A DNA stretch of 64,000 bases from Paenibacillus kribbensis (GTDB lineage Bacteria; Bacillota; Bacilli; Paenibacillales; Paenibacillaceae), in assembly GCF_002240415.1 (NCBI RefSeq), contig NZ_CP020028.1, positions 687,501 through 751,500 on the forward strand, written 5' to 3'. A program made the position numbers and the translations under genes. Below are positions 17,998-28,290 of this stretch, one piece after another. The notes below the pieces were generated by a model. That model was not told the DNA's origin and made no database searches. It saw only the letters and a program-made list of their open reading frames with translations. Numbering within the stretch: the stretch's first letter is position 1; each line of letters opens with the position of its first letter.

Positions 17998-20162
17998 ATA
18001 TTTTTATAAATAACATTGTACAACATGCATCAGGAAACAAAGTAGTTCCTGAATGTGAAAGAATATTATGGATTAATGCTGAGAAAGACTCTGTTATAAC
18101 TATATCTATGACAGAAGTAAGTGCTCTTCCACAAGTTAAAGTTCTTTCAGAGTTAATAGAACAATTAAATAGTGGAAGATTAGTGAAACTAACTTATGAT
18201 CCCTACTCAAAGTTTATGATTCCTGAAGAGAAACTGAATGACAAAGAGATAACTATAAGGGATCACGCATGGGAATGCATAAAAGAAATAGTTGAGCTCG
18301 AACCCAACATTTATAATCCTAAAGAGCGATACCAAATGATCAAGGATGTGTGTGTCCGTACGAATAAAGGAAAGAAATTTATTTATAAATATCTTCGCTA
18401 TTTTTGGGTTGGTGGAAAGAAAGTTAATGCATTGCTTCCAAGGTTTAGAAACTGTGGAGGACCTAATAAAAGAAAAAATCCACTAAAGAAGATGGGGAGA
18501 CCGAGAATGACAACTTTGGTTGATCCTCAATTTACAGGGGTCCTTGTAGACGAAGATACTCGGAAAATTTTCGATGAGTTTATAGCAAAAGTATATTTAA
18601 GAATTAATAGGAGGGACTCTGTAAAGTATACCTATATTCAGATGCTCAAGGAACGTTTTAGTATAGGTACAAAGATGGTGGGAGAAGTTGAAGTTCCAAT
18701 CATACCACCCGATCATAAAATTCCAAGTATCTCACAATTTCGGTATCATATCCGAACACATTATACACGTAGAAGAAAACTAATGGCACGCGAAGGAAAG
18801 TCTAGCTTTGACAGAGATTTTAGGCCATTACTGGGATCAGAAACAAGGCGTGCCACTGGACCGGGGCAGATTTTTGAAATTGATGCTACGGTTGCTGATG
18901 TTTATTTGGTTAGTTCGGATGATGTTAACCAAATTATTGGGAGACCAGTTGTATACATTGTCGTGGATGTTTGGAGCCATATGGTGGTGGGTATCTACAT
19001 TGGCCTCGAAGGACCTTCATGGCAAGGAGCTATGATGGCCATCGAGAATACAGCAGTTAATAAAGTAGAATTTTGTGAACAGTACGATATTGAAATTAGT
19101 GAGGATGATTGGCCATGTCATCATATGCCTCAACAATTTTATGCTGACCGGGGAGAGATGGAGAGTAAGAGTGCAGATTCACTGGGTAAAGCACTAGGTA
19201 TAAAAATAAAAAACACGCCTCCTTATCGAGCTGATCTTAAAGGTATCATTGAGCAGCAATTTCATACGCTTAATATGACATTACAGCCATGGATGCCTGG
19301 AGCTATAAAAAAAGAATACCAGAAGCGTGGCGGCCCAGATTATGTGCTTGATGCTACACTGACTTTGAAAGATTTCACCCAAATGGTAATTGAAACAATT
19401 TTATACCGAAATAATTATCATTATATGGAACACTACCCTTTAGATAAAGCTCTTTCTAAAGATAATGTTATGCCAATCGCGCGAGAGCTATGGAAATGGG
19501 GAATTGCTCACGATCATTTTTTACAGGAAATTGATTCGGAAATAGTGCGATTAAATGTTTTACCTGAGGAGGAAGTGACAGCTGATAGAGAAGGAATCCA
19601 TTTTAAGAAAATGTGCTATGTTTGTGATGAACTGGCTAACCAGGGATGGTTCGTTAAAGGTAAATCAATTAAAACGGTTATTGCTTATGACAGACGATGC
19701 ATGAATCATGTCTATGTAAAAGTTGAAAATGGACATGAATTCATAAAATGTAGCCTGCATGAGAAATCATCAAGGTTTTACAATTTGAGCTTGGAAGAAG
19801 TGAAGACTAAGCAATTTTATGAGAGCTCTCAGAAAGATCTCTATAAGTCTACCAAAGTTCAAGGTGAGGTTACACTAAGTGCAAAATTAGAATTTATAAG
19901 AGAGCGTGCCATAAAACGTGCTGAAGTACAGCGTGATGTCTCTCTACCGAAAACTAAACGTAAAGCAAATATCCGATTAAACAGGTTGGAGGAACGGGAA
20001 AAATTACGTAAAATTCAGAGTTTTGATCTTGGAAAACTAGGTGGTAAAAAAGATGTGAATTTAGAGGAAAATTTAGGAACTGGTGAGAAAAGTGAGCCGA
20101 AAGTTCAATACAATCCACGGTCAAAATTAGAGATGTTATCTAAAATCAGAAAGGGAACATAA
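17994..20162 (+). CDS. tnsB: Tn7-like DDE transposase TnsB
   Basis: TnsB binds the end repeats and performs 3' strand cleavage and joining. The 722-residue protein has an N-terminal helix-turn-helix region and an rve-type core with Asp297 (FEIDATVAD), Asp385 (FYADRGEM) and Glu420 (KGIIEQQFH). The C-terminal Mu-like beta-barrel is at about 525-600. The charged tail probably contacts TnsC. It starts at TTG inside the tnsA stop (TTGA overlap), so the two are translationally coupled. All catalytic residues are present, so it may be active. Confidence 0.93.
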   Translation: MNIFINNIVQHASGNKVVPECERILWINAEKDSVITISMTEVSALPQVKVLSELIEQLNSGRLVKLTYDPYSKFMIPEEKLNDKEITIRDHAWECIKEIVELEPNIYNPKERYQMIKDVCVRTNKGKKFIYKYLRYFWVGGKKVNALLPRFRNCGGPNKRKNPLKKMGRPRMTTLVDPQFTGVLVDEDTRKIFDEFIAKVYLRINRRDSVKYTYIQMLKERFSIGTKMVGEVEVPIIPPDHKIPSISQFRYHIRTHYTRRRKLMAREGKSSFDRDFRPLLGSETRRATGPGQIFEIDATVADVYLVSSDDVNQIIGRPVVYIVVDVWSHMVVGIYIGLEGPSWQGAMMAIENTAVNKVEFCEQYDIEISEDDWPCHHMPQQFYADRGEMESKSADSLGKALGIKIKNTPPYRADLKGIIEQQFHTLNMTLQPWMPGAIKKEYQKRGGPDYVLDATLTLKDFTQMVIETILYRNNYHYMEHYPLDKALSKDNVMPIARELWKWGIAHDHFLQEIDSEIVRLNVLPEEEVTADREGIHFKKMCYVCDELANQGWFVKGKSIKTVIAYDRRCMNHVYVKVENGHEFIKCSLHEKSSRFYNLSLEEVKTKQFYESSQKDLYKSTKVQGEVTLSAKLEFIRERAIKRAEVQRDVSLPKTKRKANIRLNRLEEREKLRKIQSFDLGKLGGKKDVNLEENLGTGEKSEPKVQYNPRSKLEMLSKIRKGT

Positions 20163-20164
20163 AG

Positions 20165-21904
20165 ATGGAAAGAAAAATTAACTTGAATGTCATGTATCAA
20201 TATACCCCAGGACTTATTGGTAGACAAGAAAGGGCTAATTACTTGGAACAAATAATTACTGGGTATAAAAATAATCCTTTCATTGAAGCCCTGCCTCCTA
20301 TTCTTGAAGAAGAGCATGTCGCAATAAATATAGGCAGGTACCCAGATTATGACGAATCCCAACGTAAGTTAGGAAAGCAAATAAGATTGCATCTTATACA
20401 ACAGATATCTGATTATGTGGAACCTTTACCTGTTCATTTATTGGTGGAACAAAGACTGTCTAGACTTATCCGCCATGGTTACAAAGCAAGAAATCCGTTT
20501 GCCCCCCAATCAATCAGACAGTATCATATTGGTTTTAAGGATATTCTGGCGGGTGGGGTCAATCATGAAGGGATGAACTTGGCAGGAATTCGTTCGACTG
20601 CGTCAGGTTTTGCAATTTTAGGTGTTAGTGGGCAAGGAAAAACGACAGCGGTTGAGAGTTCTCTTCTGCTTTATCCACAGGTTATTGAGCATTCGTATTA
20701 TAAAGAGCAACTTTTTATCAGAAAACAATTAGTTTGGCTTAAGCTAAACTGCCCCTATGATGGATCCTTAAAGGGATTATGTTTTAATTTCTTCCAAGCA
20801 GTAGACTCTCACTTAGGTACAAATTATTTCTCAAAATTTGTTTCTAAAGGTTCTTCTGTAGACATTCTTATTCCTGTTATGGCTCACATTGCTACTCTAC
20901 ATGGGCTTGGAGTTTTAGTCATTGATGAAATTCAAAATTTGAGTTTCATGAAAAGTGGAGGAGCAGAGAGAATGCTTAACTATTTTGCGCAATTAATTAA
21001 TACTATCGGAGTTCCTGTAGTACTTATTGGGACATTTAAGGCAATGAAACTACTTTCAGGAACCTTCAGCCAAGCTCGTAGAAGTACGGGACAAGGAGAT
21101 TTAATTATGGATCGTTTAACGAATGGGGAAGAGTGGAGCTATTTTATTGAACAGTTATGGAAATATCAATGGACAGTCAATAGTACAAAGTTGAATGACA
21201 ATTTAAAAAAAGTGATGTATGAATTATCACAGGGAATTGTTGATATTGCAGTCAAACTATATATGCTTTCCCAATGGGAAGCCATCACATGTGGTTGCGA
21301 AAAAGAAAAAATTACGGTTAGTCTTTTGAAAGGGGTTGCAAACCAACACATGCAACTCGTACAACCTTTATTGAAAATTTTAAAAAGAAACGATCCCTCG
21401 TCAAGATTACTCGTTGATGACCTTTATCCCAAGTGGGATGTATTGGACCAATACTTAATAAAAGCAACTGAAAAGGTTAGTGTGCAAGGAGAACTACGCT
21501 CTAATGTGATGAGGAATGGTAAAATTGAGCTTGAGAAGGATAAATATTTAAAACTTATAAAAACAGCAATTGAATTTGGAGCTGAAGCAGATATAGCAGA
21601 AGAATTAGCAGAGCGGGTTATACTTCGTAACGAATCCGAAAAGGATATAGTGTTATTAAGGAAAGAGGTATTGGAAGAGATTAAACTATATACCGTTATA
21701 AAAGACGATCGCTCTTCTAGTGTGTCTCAAATAACACCAAGCAAGAAAAAAAGTACGAGCAGTTCCAGATCTAAAAATCTGGAGGGAGATGATTTAAGAA
21801 ATGCAATTAAAAGCAGTAAGACTGGAATAGAAGAAATTTATGAAAATCTCGAAAATATGGGGGTTATCCCTTCAGAAGAGAATATATCTAAACTTATAAC
21901 TTGA
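20165..21904 (+). CDS. tnsC: Tn7-like AAA+ regulator TnsC
   Basis: TnsC is the ATP-dependent matchmaker that passes target information from TniQ/TnsD to TnsAB. The 579-residue protein has Walker A GVSGQGKT (153-160), Walker B VLVIDE (D254-E255) followed by IQNLS, and a sensor-1 strand VVLIGTFKAM. The C-terminal about 130 residues are charged and Ser-rich, as in Tn7 TnsC, where the tail binds TnsAB. It begins two bases after tnsB. Confidence 0.92.
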   Translation: MERKINLNVMYQYTPGLIGRQERANYLEQIITGYKNNPFIEALPPILEEEHVAINIGRYPDYDESQRKLGKQIRLHLIQQISDYVEPLPVHLLVEQRLSRLIRHGYKARNPFAPQSIRQYHIGFKDILAGGVNHEGMNLAGIRSTASGFAILGVSGQGKTTAVESSLLLYPQVIEHSYYKEQLFIRKQLVWLKLNCPYDGSLKGLCFNFFQAVDSHLGTNYFSKFVSKGSSVDILIPVMAHIATLHGLGVLVIDEIQNLSFMKSGGAERMLNYFAQLINTIGVPVVLIGTFKAMKLLSGTFSQARRSTGQGDLIMDRLTNGEEWSYFIEQLWKYQWTVNSTKLNDNLKKVMYELSQGIVDIAVKLYMLSQWEAITCGCEKEKITVSLLKGVANQHMQLVQPLLKILKRNDPSSRLLVDDLYPKWDVLDQYLIKATEKVSVQGELRSNVMRNGKIELEKDKYLKLIKTAIEFGAEADIAEELAERVILRNESEKDIVLLRKEVLEEIKLYTVIKDDRSSSVSQITPSKKKSTSSSRSKNLEGDDLRNAIKSSKTGIEEIYENLENMGVIPSEENISKLIT

Positions 21905-21966
21905 TATCGTATAACGAGAGGTTTTAGGGAAAAGCTAATAGTATAAGATCTGAAAGGATGATTATA

Positions 21967-23799
21967 TTGTTAGCCTATTTTCCCTCTCTCTACCCAGATG
22001 AGCTGCTCTATAGTGCAATTGCCAGGTATCATATAACAACAGGTAACAACGCTCAAAAACAAACGATATACGATTTATTTGGAAATTCTGTTGTATGTGC
22101 AACGGTTGATTTACCTAGTCATCTTGGTATTTTATCGAAGAATCTAAATAATCTATATTCGGTCGATTTTTTTATACAAAACCATACTTTATTCCCTTAC
22201 TACATTCCTTTTTTGAAGAAAATAGAGGTAGAGCGTATCAAACGATATATGATTGAGGGTTCTCCTTGGGGAATGGTTCATTCTGTATTGGGTATTCCAG
22301 CATCCAAGGTAAAACAACCTGATTGCTTGAAATTTTGTGAGCTTTGTATACATGATGATGTTTCAAATTATCACGAAGCTTATTGGCATAGGTCTCATCA
22401 AGTTCCAGGAGTAGTGGTGTGTCCTAAACACCGAGAGATTTTATTTAAAACTAAGGTTCAGTATTCTACTCGGTCAAAAAAGTTTGAGTTTATAACTTTA
22501 ACTGAAGTTCTTAATGATAAGAATGAAAAGATGTCTATTAATCCGTCTTGGATGGATCATCTTGTATCAGTAGCTAAACAATCCGCTGTTTTATTAAGTT
22601 TAGAAAATTCCTTTATTAATGATCACACTATACTTTTACAGCATCTTAATAGAAGAGGATTTATTACGGTTGGTGGTCGTATTCGTTTTAATCAGCTGAT
22701 AGAAAGTTTTTGTCAGTTCTATGGAAACGAATTTTTGAAGTTTATGCAATGTGAAGTAAATAGAAACTATAGTGAGACATGGTTGCATAAGTTGTTCCGT
22801 GGAACCGATACCATCTCACATCCGTTACGACATCTGTTGGCCATTAGATTTTTAGAATGCGACTTCAATAAAAAGACATTGTCCTCGGGACATAAACCGT
22901 TCGGCGAAGGGCCATGGCCGTGTTTGAATAAGGCAGCTGCACATTATGGGGAGTTAATTATACAGCAGTGTAAAGTAACACGCAGCTCTAAAAGTGGATT
23001 ACCTGTGGGTGAATTTAGCTGCGATTGTGGCTTTGTATACTCAAGAAGTGGACCAGACAACACTTATAAGGACCAATTTACAATCGGGAGAATAAAACAT
23101 TTTGGACATGTCTGGAAAGGAAAGTTGACTGAACTTAATACCTTAAACTTGTCTTTAAGAGCTAGAGCTTCCATGCTGGGAGTCGATCCTGGTACTGTAA
23201 AGAGGCAGAGTAATCTGTTAATGATACACTTGGAAAAACAACATCGAAGGGATATTTCGTTGCAAAAAAATATTCGTTGGGAACGATTCGTAATATCCTT
23301 AAAGAGATCTAAAGCATCTCAAGTTCCTATTCGCAAGTTAAATCCTAAAGATTATATGTGGTTGTATCGTAATGATAAAGAAAGACTGTTTCGGACAATG
23401 GACAAATACAAAATAAAGAGCAATATAAGAAGTCAGAATATAGATTGGAAGCAAAGAGATGAAACCTTCTTGAATGAAGTTGAGAGGGCAGTAGTTGAAA
23501 TCAAGGCAAGTGTTAAACCACAGAAAATAACAGTTGCAAAGGTGGCTAGGACTGTAGGGGGAAATGTCCCCATTGTGTTGGAGAAAAACTTGTCCAAATT
23601 ACCCAAAACTAATGTTTTCTTAAAGAAGCATGTAGAATCTACAGAACAGTTTCAAATACGTAAGCTTGTATGGGCTTATGAAGAATTACGAGCTACGGAA
23701 TATTTCGTTCAAGGTTGGAAGTTACTAAGAACTGCTGGACTTAAAAATCCTCTTTTAAAAAAGGTAGAAGAAAAATTCGAAGAGCTCGTTTTAAAATAA
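21967..23799 (+). CDS. TniQ/TnsD-family target selector 1
   Basis: TniQ proteins recognise the target; TnsD binds the 3' end of glmS. This about 610-residue protein begins LAYFPSLYPDELLYSAIARYH, the standard TniQ opening. It carries the zinc knuckle C-x2-C...H-x3-H...C-x2-H (CELCIHDD to VCPKHREI) and a long C-terminal helical region with HTH-like segments, as in TnsD. The TTG at 21967 is preferred, nine bases after AAAGG; the ATG at 21958 is directly behind the AAAGG with no room. The insertion at attTn7 implies that one of the two TniQ proteins reads glmS. Confidence 0.88.
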   Translation: MLAYFPSLYPDELLYSAIARYHITTGNNAQKQTIYDLFGNSVVCATVDLPSHLGILSKNLNNLYSVDFFIQNHTLFPYYIPFLKKIEVERIKRYMIEGSPWGMVHSVLGIPASKVKQPDCLKFCELCIHDDVSNYHEAYWHRSHQVPGVVVCPKHREILFKTKVQYSTRSKKFEFITLTEVLNDKNEKMSINPSWMDHLVSVAKQSAVLLSLENSFINDHTILLQHLNRRGFITVGGRIRFNQLIESFCQFYGNEFLKFMQCEVNRNYSETWLHKLFRGTDTISHPLRHLLAIRFLECDFNKKTLSSGHKPFGEGPWPCLNKAAAHYGELIIQQCKVTRSSKSGLPVGEFSCDCGFVYSRSGPDNTYKDQFTIGRIKHFGHVWKGKLTELNTLNLSLRARASMLGVDPGTVKRQSNLLMIHLEKQHRRDISLQKNIRWERFVISLKRSKASQVPIRKLNPKDYMWLYRNDKERLFRTMDKYKIKSNIRSQNIDWKQRDETFLNEVERAVVEIKASVKPQKITVAKVARTVGGNVPIVLEKNLSKLPKTNVFLKKHVESTEQFQIRKLVWAYEELRATEYFVQGWKLLRTAGLKNPLLKKVEEKFEELVLK

Positions 23800-23819
23800 A
23801 CATTGGAGGAGAATTAAGA

Positions 23820-25697
23820 ATGAAATCTATAGCTTTTTTCCCTACACCATTTCCTGGGGAAGATTTTAGAAGCGTTTTATATCGTTATCATATTCTTTCG
23901 CTAAATCCGGAAATTTCAAGTTCAAATAAAGAATTGTTTGGGTCAGGCTCAAACTTTACTACTTTCCCCAGAGCTTTGGGCAAATTATTGGAAAAGCTCC
24001 CGACTTCTGTCCTTACAGTAAATCAAATTATAGAGAATCATACGCTTATACCAGTACTTTTCCCTTTTTTGTCCAAAAGTAAAAAAGAATATATCTTAAA
24101 TGATGTGAAAAGAGGAGAGGAATTGAAAGATAGTTTCGTAGGGAAGTTGGTAGGGAATAAAAATGGTAAGCTTGTTTCACCTCATATTAAGTACTGCCCT
24201 TATTGTATAAAAGAAGATATGTCCAAGTATGGGTGGAGTTTTATTCATCGAGAGCACCAGTTTGCATTCATACATAATTGTCATGTTCACTCAATAGCTC
24301 TACTCACACATTGTAATGAATGCGGACTTGAATTTATGTATTCTCCAGTCAATGGAACATGTAAGAATGGCCATGAAATCCTCATTTCAAGTACTAAAGA
24401 TATAAATAATGATTTTGAAAGGAATTTATACAATGATTTAGAGTATCTGTTTTTAAACTTTGCAAGTATTGATCTATCTTTAATAAAAATTAGATTTATA
24501 GAATATTTAAATGCAAATGGATACCTAGATTCAAATGGACAAGTCAGACGTTTATCCTTAATAAAAGATTTTTTGAATTATTATTCTCCGAGTGTCTTTG
24601 AGACTTTTGGACTTAATAAAAAACATATGTTACAAAGGTATGCTGTTGAAAGTGTACTCTATAATGAAAATTTAGTTGTAAATTTACCGTTCAATCTTCT
24701 ATTAATAAGATATTTAGCAGGTTCAATAAAAATATTTATACAGGATCAGTTGCCATATACTTGTGATATTCCGTTTCCCATTGGTCCTTGGCGTTGTGAG
24801 AATAAATTCTGCCCAAAGTATCAACAATTTACTATTAAGAAGCGCACATGTGAGGAGATGCCCTCAAAAAGGATTATTGGGAAATTTTCTTGTGAGTTCT
24901 GCGAAGGAGAATACAAAATGGAATGGAAAGAAATAAAGAAGCCAAAATATAAGATGATAACCTTTCCAGAAAAAAAAGTTGAGTTAGTATGTGCCCTCTT
25001 AGAGAATGGCCAAGTGCCTGCCGAAATTGCCGAAAAACTCTATTGTTCCGAATATTTAGTAAAGGAGATTATGAAGAATAAATATAGGACAAATCCTCGA
25101 ATTATTTCCTCTACATATTTTCAAGAGGTAGCAAGTACTATTGAAAATGAAATGGAGAATTCCAAGAGAAATTTATATAGAAAAAAAATACTGGAAATAA
25201 TTAAAGATAATCCTGAACTTGGTAGATATCAATTATCACTAAAATGTAAGTCTGAATATCATTGGTTAAAACGTAATGATAGATCTTGGCTAGAGGGGCA
25301 CGTCCAGCCTTCTAGATCCTTTAATCGCTTTGACTGGAGTGTAGTTGATGAGGCATTAGCAATACGGATAAGAGAAGTAGGGAAACTTCTATTAAAATCC
25401 AATCCTAATATGCGAATAGGCAGTTATACAATTATTAATGCTATGGAAAAAATCGAACGGGGTAGACTGAAAAGCTACATACAACATTTGCCCAAGAGCA
25501 AAGTAGCCTTAGAAGAGTGTGCTGAAACAAAAGAGGATTACCAAATTAGGCATCTACCTGCCTTAGTCTGGCAATTACGCCATCACTATAATTATAAGAG
25601 TATAACAATTGAAGTTATAATGGCTTATCGTAGATCCTATCGCGGTATATCAGACGAAATGAAAGAAATTCTTTCAGAGAAATTAAAGAGCTTATAA
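23820..25697 (+). CDS. TniQ/TnsD-family target selector 2
   Basis: This second, clearly divergent TniQ protein (625 residues) begins SIAFFPTPFPGEDFRSVLYRYH. It has the zinc motif CPYCIKEDMSKYGWSFIHRE followed by a C-x3-H pair, another CNECG knuckle, a C-x4-C pair (CENKFC) and a large C-terminal domain of TnsD type. GGAGGAG precedes the ATG, 20 bases after tniQ1. It is as long as tniQ1, so it is not a truncated copy. It may work with tniQ1 as a heteromeric targeting unit or address a second site. Confidence 0.87.
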   Translation: MKSIAFFPTPFPGEDFRSVLYRYHILSLNPEISSSNKELFGSGSNFTTFPRALGKLLEKLPTSVLTVNQIIENHTLIPVLFPFLSKSKKEYILNDVKRGEELKDSFVGKLVGNKNGKLVSPHIKYCPYCIKEDMSKYGWSFIHREHQFAFIHNCHVHSIALLTHCNECGLEFMYSPVNGTCKNGHEILISSTKDINNDFERNLYNDLEYLFLNFASIDLSLIKIRFIEYLNANGYLDSNGQVRRLSLIKDFLNYYSPSVFETFGLNKKHMLQRYAVESVLYNENLVVNLPFNLLLIRYLAGSIKIFIQDQLPYTCDIPFPIGPWRCENKFCPKYQQFTIKKRTCEEMPSKRIIGKFSCEFCEGEYKMEWKEIKKPKYKMITFPEKKVELVCALLENGQVPAEIAEKLYCSEYLVKEIMKNKYRTNPRIISSTYFQEVASTIENEMENSKRNLYRKKILEIIKDNPELGRYQLSLKCKSEYHWLKRNDRSWLEGHVQPSRSFNRFDWSVVDEALAIRIREVGKLLLKSNPNMRIGSYTIINAMEKIERGRLKSYIQHLPKSKVALEECAETKEDYQIRHLPALVWQLRHHYNYKSITIEVIMAYRRSYRGISDEMKEILSEKLKSL

Positions 25698-26109
25698 TTT
25701 TAAAGCATGTTTTCACTACTATTAAGTCGATGTTATTCAAAAGGATTGTATCCCCTTCAATTAGGAATTTTAAAAACGGCAGCGGAGAAGGAGTGTTTTA
25801 CAGGAAGATGAAAGTTAGTGGACTAGCAATTATTCCGACGTCTCTCTTTTTACTATGTACTGATAGGCATGTTGCCCATTTCATAATGTATGTACGTAAT
25901 ATCGGTAAACAAACTTTTTTCGATTATCCTGAACCAATCAGAAGTTTCAATTGTTTGGGAAAACGGTTGGTGTTCTTTGGTAGCTTTGACCCTTTATACG
26001 ATGAGGATTGGCTCGTCGGATAGAAGTTACAAGTTTATATGTATGCATGAGTTTGGACGATACTATACTTCCGCTCGAGCCATATTTAATGACTAATCCT
26101 CAGGTATCG
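25698..26109. other. Non-coding stretch after tniQ2
   Basis: I see no convincing gene. A 97-codon frame at 25730-26023 lacks a ribosome-binding site and any recognisable motif. The following segment contains an IS remnant. Confidence 0.5.
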
Positions 26110-26572
26110 CTCGAAAGGGGGTAACGCTTCCGCTAGATATATTTTTCTCAAGCGCTTCTAGCTTTTTAGAAATTTATTCTCCATCTGTAGCAGTTGAATA
26201 GGTGATTCCTTACGTTTTAGTTTTCCTCTATGAAATTCTTCTACTGGCTTTCCGTCAGCATTTCATTTTCCAAGTTGCTTCAAGTAGCCAAAACTCTCCA
26301 TGAAGAGCATAAGCTTAGGTCCATTGGCTCAGACAGTGCTGGCTTCTTGCGGTTGATGATAAATAGACTCAATCTCGTACCAAAAAAGTCTCCATCGGCG
26401 TTTGACCTTTTTCGTAACTCTGAACGGTAACCAGCTTAAAAGTTGTGGGATAGGTAATATTTTTCTCGAGGCGTTTCTGTACCTGAGTATTCAACACTGA
26501 CTGTTGTGTTAGTGAAAAATGAACTTTTGCAAGAGGAAGAATGAACAGCAAATATTTTTTTGTTTTTACCAT
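26110..26572 (-). pseudogene. IS3-family OrfA remnant
   Basis: On the minus strand, fragments of an IS3-type OrfA are readable across stop codons. They include a YPTTFKLVTVQSYEKG opening, a QWT-stop-AYALHGEFWLL segment like the W-x2-AY-x-LHGE-x-GL motif, and IQLLQMENKFLKS like the coiled-coil LRMENEFLKK. Several stops and shifts and the lack of orfB show decay. It sits between the tns operon and the cargo and may be a scar of cargo exchange. Confidence 0.6.
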
Positions 26573-26685
26573 AAAGCGACAAAATACGACAAGGTGTTTG
26601 TGTATAATTTACTAGATAAGGTATGAGTCTTAAGTTGGATTATATATATTAGTAGGTACTCTTTCAATAATGTGGAGGGAAAAAA

Positions 26686-28290
26686 ATGAATTCCTTTAAA
26701 TTATTCAATATAAAATCCTTTTCTGAATATGCAGAAGTTGAATTGAAAAAAATCAATATTTTTGTAGGGAGGAATAGTTCAGGTAAAAGTAGTTTAATAA
26801 GATTTCCAGTAGTTTTAAGTCAAACTTTTCAGGAAGATATTCTAACTCCATTACTATTGTTTGGCAAATTAATTGATTATGGAAACTTCGATGATGTTAT
26901 TTATAATCATAAGGGTGATAATTTTGGGTTTGGCTTCGGTTTTTCTTCAAAAGATATTCGTTTGGGGTTATTGAACAGATTCTACTTGTTTAAAAAAGAT
27001 ATTAAAGGTCTAATTAGAAACTTTTATAAGAACTTTGATAACGTTGATATTGAGATTAAAGTAAAGAAAATAAACAAAAAAATTATTGTAGACTCTTTTT
27101 GCCTATTTATAGATAAAAATTTGGTATTGGCTATTGATAGAGATGCAAAACGAAGTAAGTATGATCTTAGGATTCATTATTTTTTCAACCAAGAAAATTT
27201 AACACTTATTAAGTTAGAAGAATCTACTCTCTTAAATATAAACGTTCCTTTCAATAAATTTATTCCAGATATAAATTTGTATGGTGATTATTTAAAGGAT
27301 TTTTATGAAAAAAATTTTGGTTATCTAGAGAAAGAAGATAAGGAACTATATAATACTTTTTTTGATTTTATTTTCAATAGGGAAATTCCTGATTTAAATA
27401 GTTTGAAAATGAAAAATCCTAATATTGTAATTTCCTCAAATACAGAGACTCAATTTGAACTTTTGAACACAACAATTACATCATTAATGATCTATTCTTC
27501 AATATTATCTTCAATTTACACTAATCTTAATAAATTCTCGAATGAAGTTACTTATATCGGTCCTTTTAGAGAAAATCCTGAAAGGGTTTATAGAGACTCG
27601 GAGAACAGTTTTAATGATGTTGGGAAAAATGGAGAAAATACTAGTTTGCTTTTACGTCAAGCAGATCAACAAAGAAATAACTTGTTAAGTAAGGTTTCAG
27701 ATTGGTTTGAGTCATCAATGGGATACACAATTAATATTGATGAAATTGAGAATAGTAATCTTTTCAAAGTGGTAGTTTCATCAGTTGAAGGTAAAAATAA
27801 AGATAATTTAATAGATGTAGGGTATGGCATTGCCCAAGTGCTACCAATTGTAACTCAAGTGTTTTTAGATTACAGCTCAAATGATGAAATCAAGAGATAT
27901 GCCTATAGAATGTCAAGAAAATCAGTTGTAATTATTGAACAGCCTGAGTTACATTTACACCCCGCTGCACAAGCAAACCTTGCAAATTTATTTGTTGATA
28001 AAGTTTTATCTGAAGGCAATAGTCAAATGTTAATTGAAACACATAGTGAACACCTAATTAGAAGAATACAAGTTTTAATAGCTGACCCTGATGTGAAAAT
28101 CAATAATCAGGATGTTGCTTTTTATTATGTTGATAAAAATAATGATGGTTCCTCTTGTGTAAAGAAAATGGATTTGAACGAAAAAGGACAATTTATCGAT
28201 GAATGGCCATCTGGTTTTTTTGATAAAGGGTATGAACTAAGCAAAGAACTATTAACAATGTCAAAGAAGAGAGGTATCCAAAATAAATGA
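26686..28290 (+). CDS. OLD/DUF3696-like AAA ATPase (predicted defence)
   Basis: This 534-residue ABC-type ATPase has Walker A GRNSSGKS (28-35) right after an N-terminal FKLFNIKSFSEY strand. It has a YIGPFRENPER segment, a GYGIAQVLPIV signature helix and a Walker B with Glu418 in VIIEQPELHLHP. A TLIETHSEHL-like H-loop (MLIETHSEHLIRR) and a C-terminal DUF3696-type part (GFFDKGYELSKELL) follow. There is no TOPRIM domain, unlike true OLD nucleases. GGAGGG precedes the ATG, and the gene overlaps the next by four bases, so the pair probably forms a sensor ATPase plus effector. Confidence 0.8.
   Translation: MNSFKLFNIKSFSEYAEVELKKINIFVGRNSSGKSSLIRFPVVLSQTFQEDILTPLLLFGKLIDYGNFDDVIYNHKGDNFGFGFGFSSKDIRLGLLNRFYLFKKDIKGLIRNFYKNFDNVDIEIKVKKINKKIIVDSFCLFIDKNLVLAIDRDAKRSKYDLRIHYFFNQENLTLIKLEESTLLNINVPFNKFIPDINLYGDYLKDFYEKNFGYLEKEDKELYNTFFDFIFNREIPDLNSLKMKNPNIVISSNTETQFELLNTTITSLMIYSSILSSIYTNLNKFSNEVTYIGPFRENPERVYRDSENSFNDVGKNGENTSLLLRQADQQRNNLLSKVSDWFESSMGYTINIDEIENSNLFKVVVSSVEGKNKDNLIDVGYGIAQVLPIVTQVFLDYSSNDEIKRYAYRMSRKSVVIIEQPELHLHPAAQANLANLFVDKVLSEGNSQMLIETHSEHLIRRIQVLIADPDVKINNQDVAFYYVDKNNDGSSCVKKMDLNEKGQFIDEWPSGFFDKGYELSKELLTMSKKRGIQNK

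Noticed and set aside
25730..26096. Possible proteins of 97 and 68 residues after tniQ2
   Set aside because: They have no ribosome-binding site, no recognisable motif and overlap each other in different frames.
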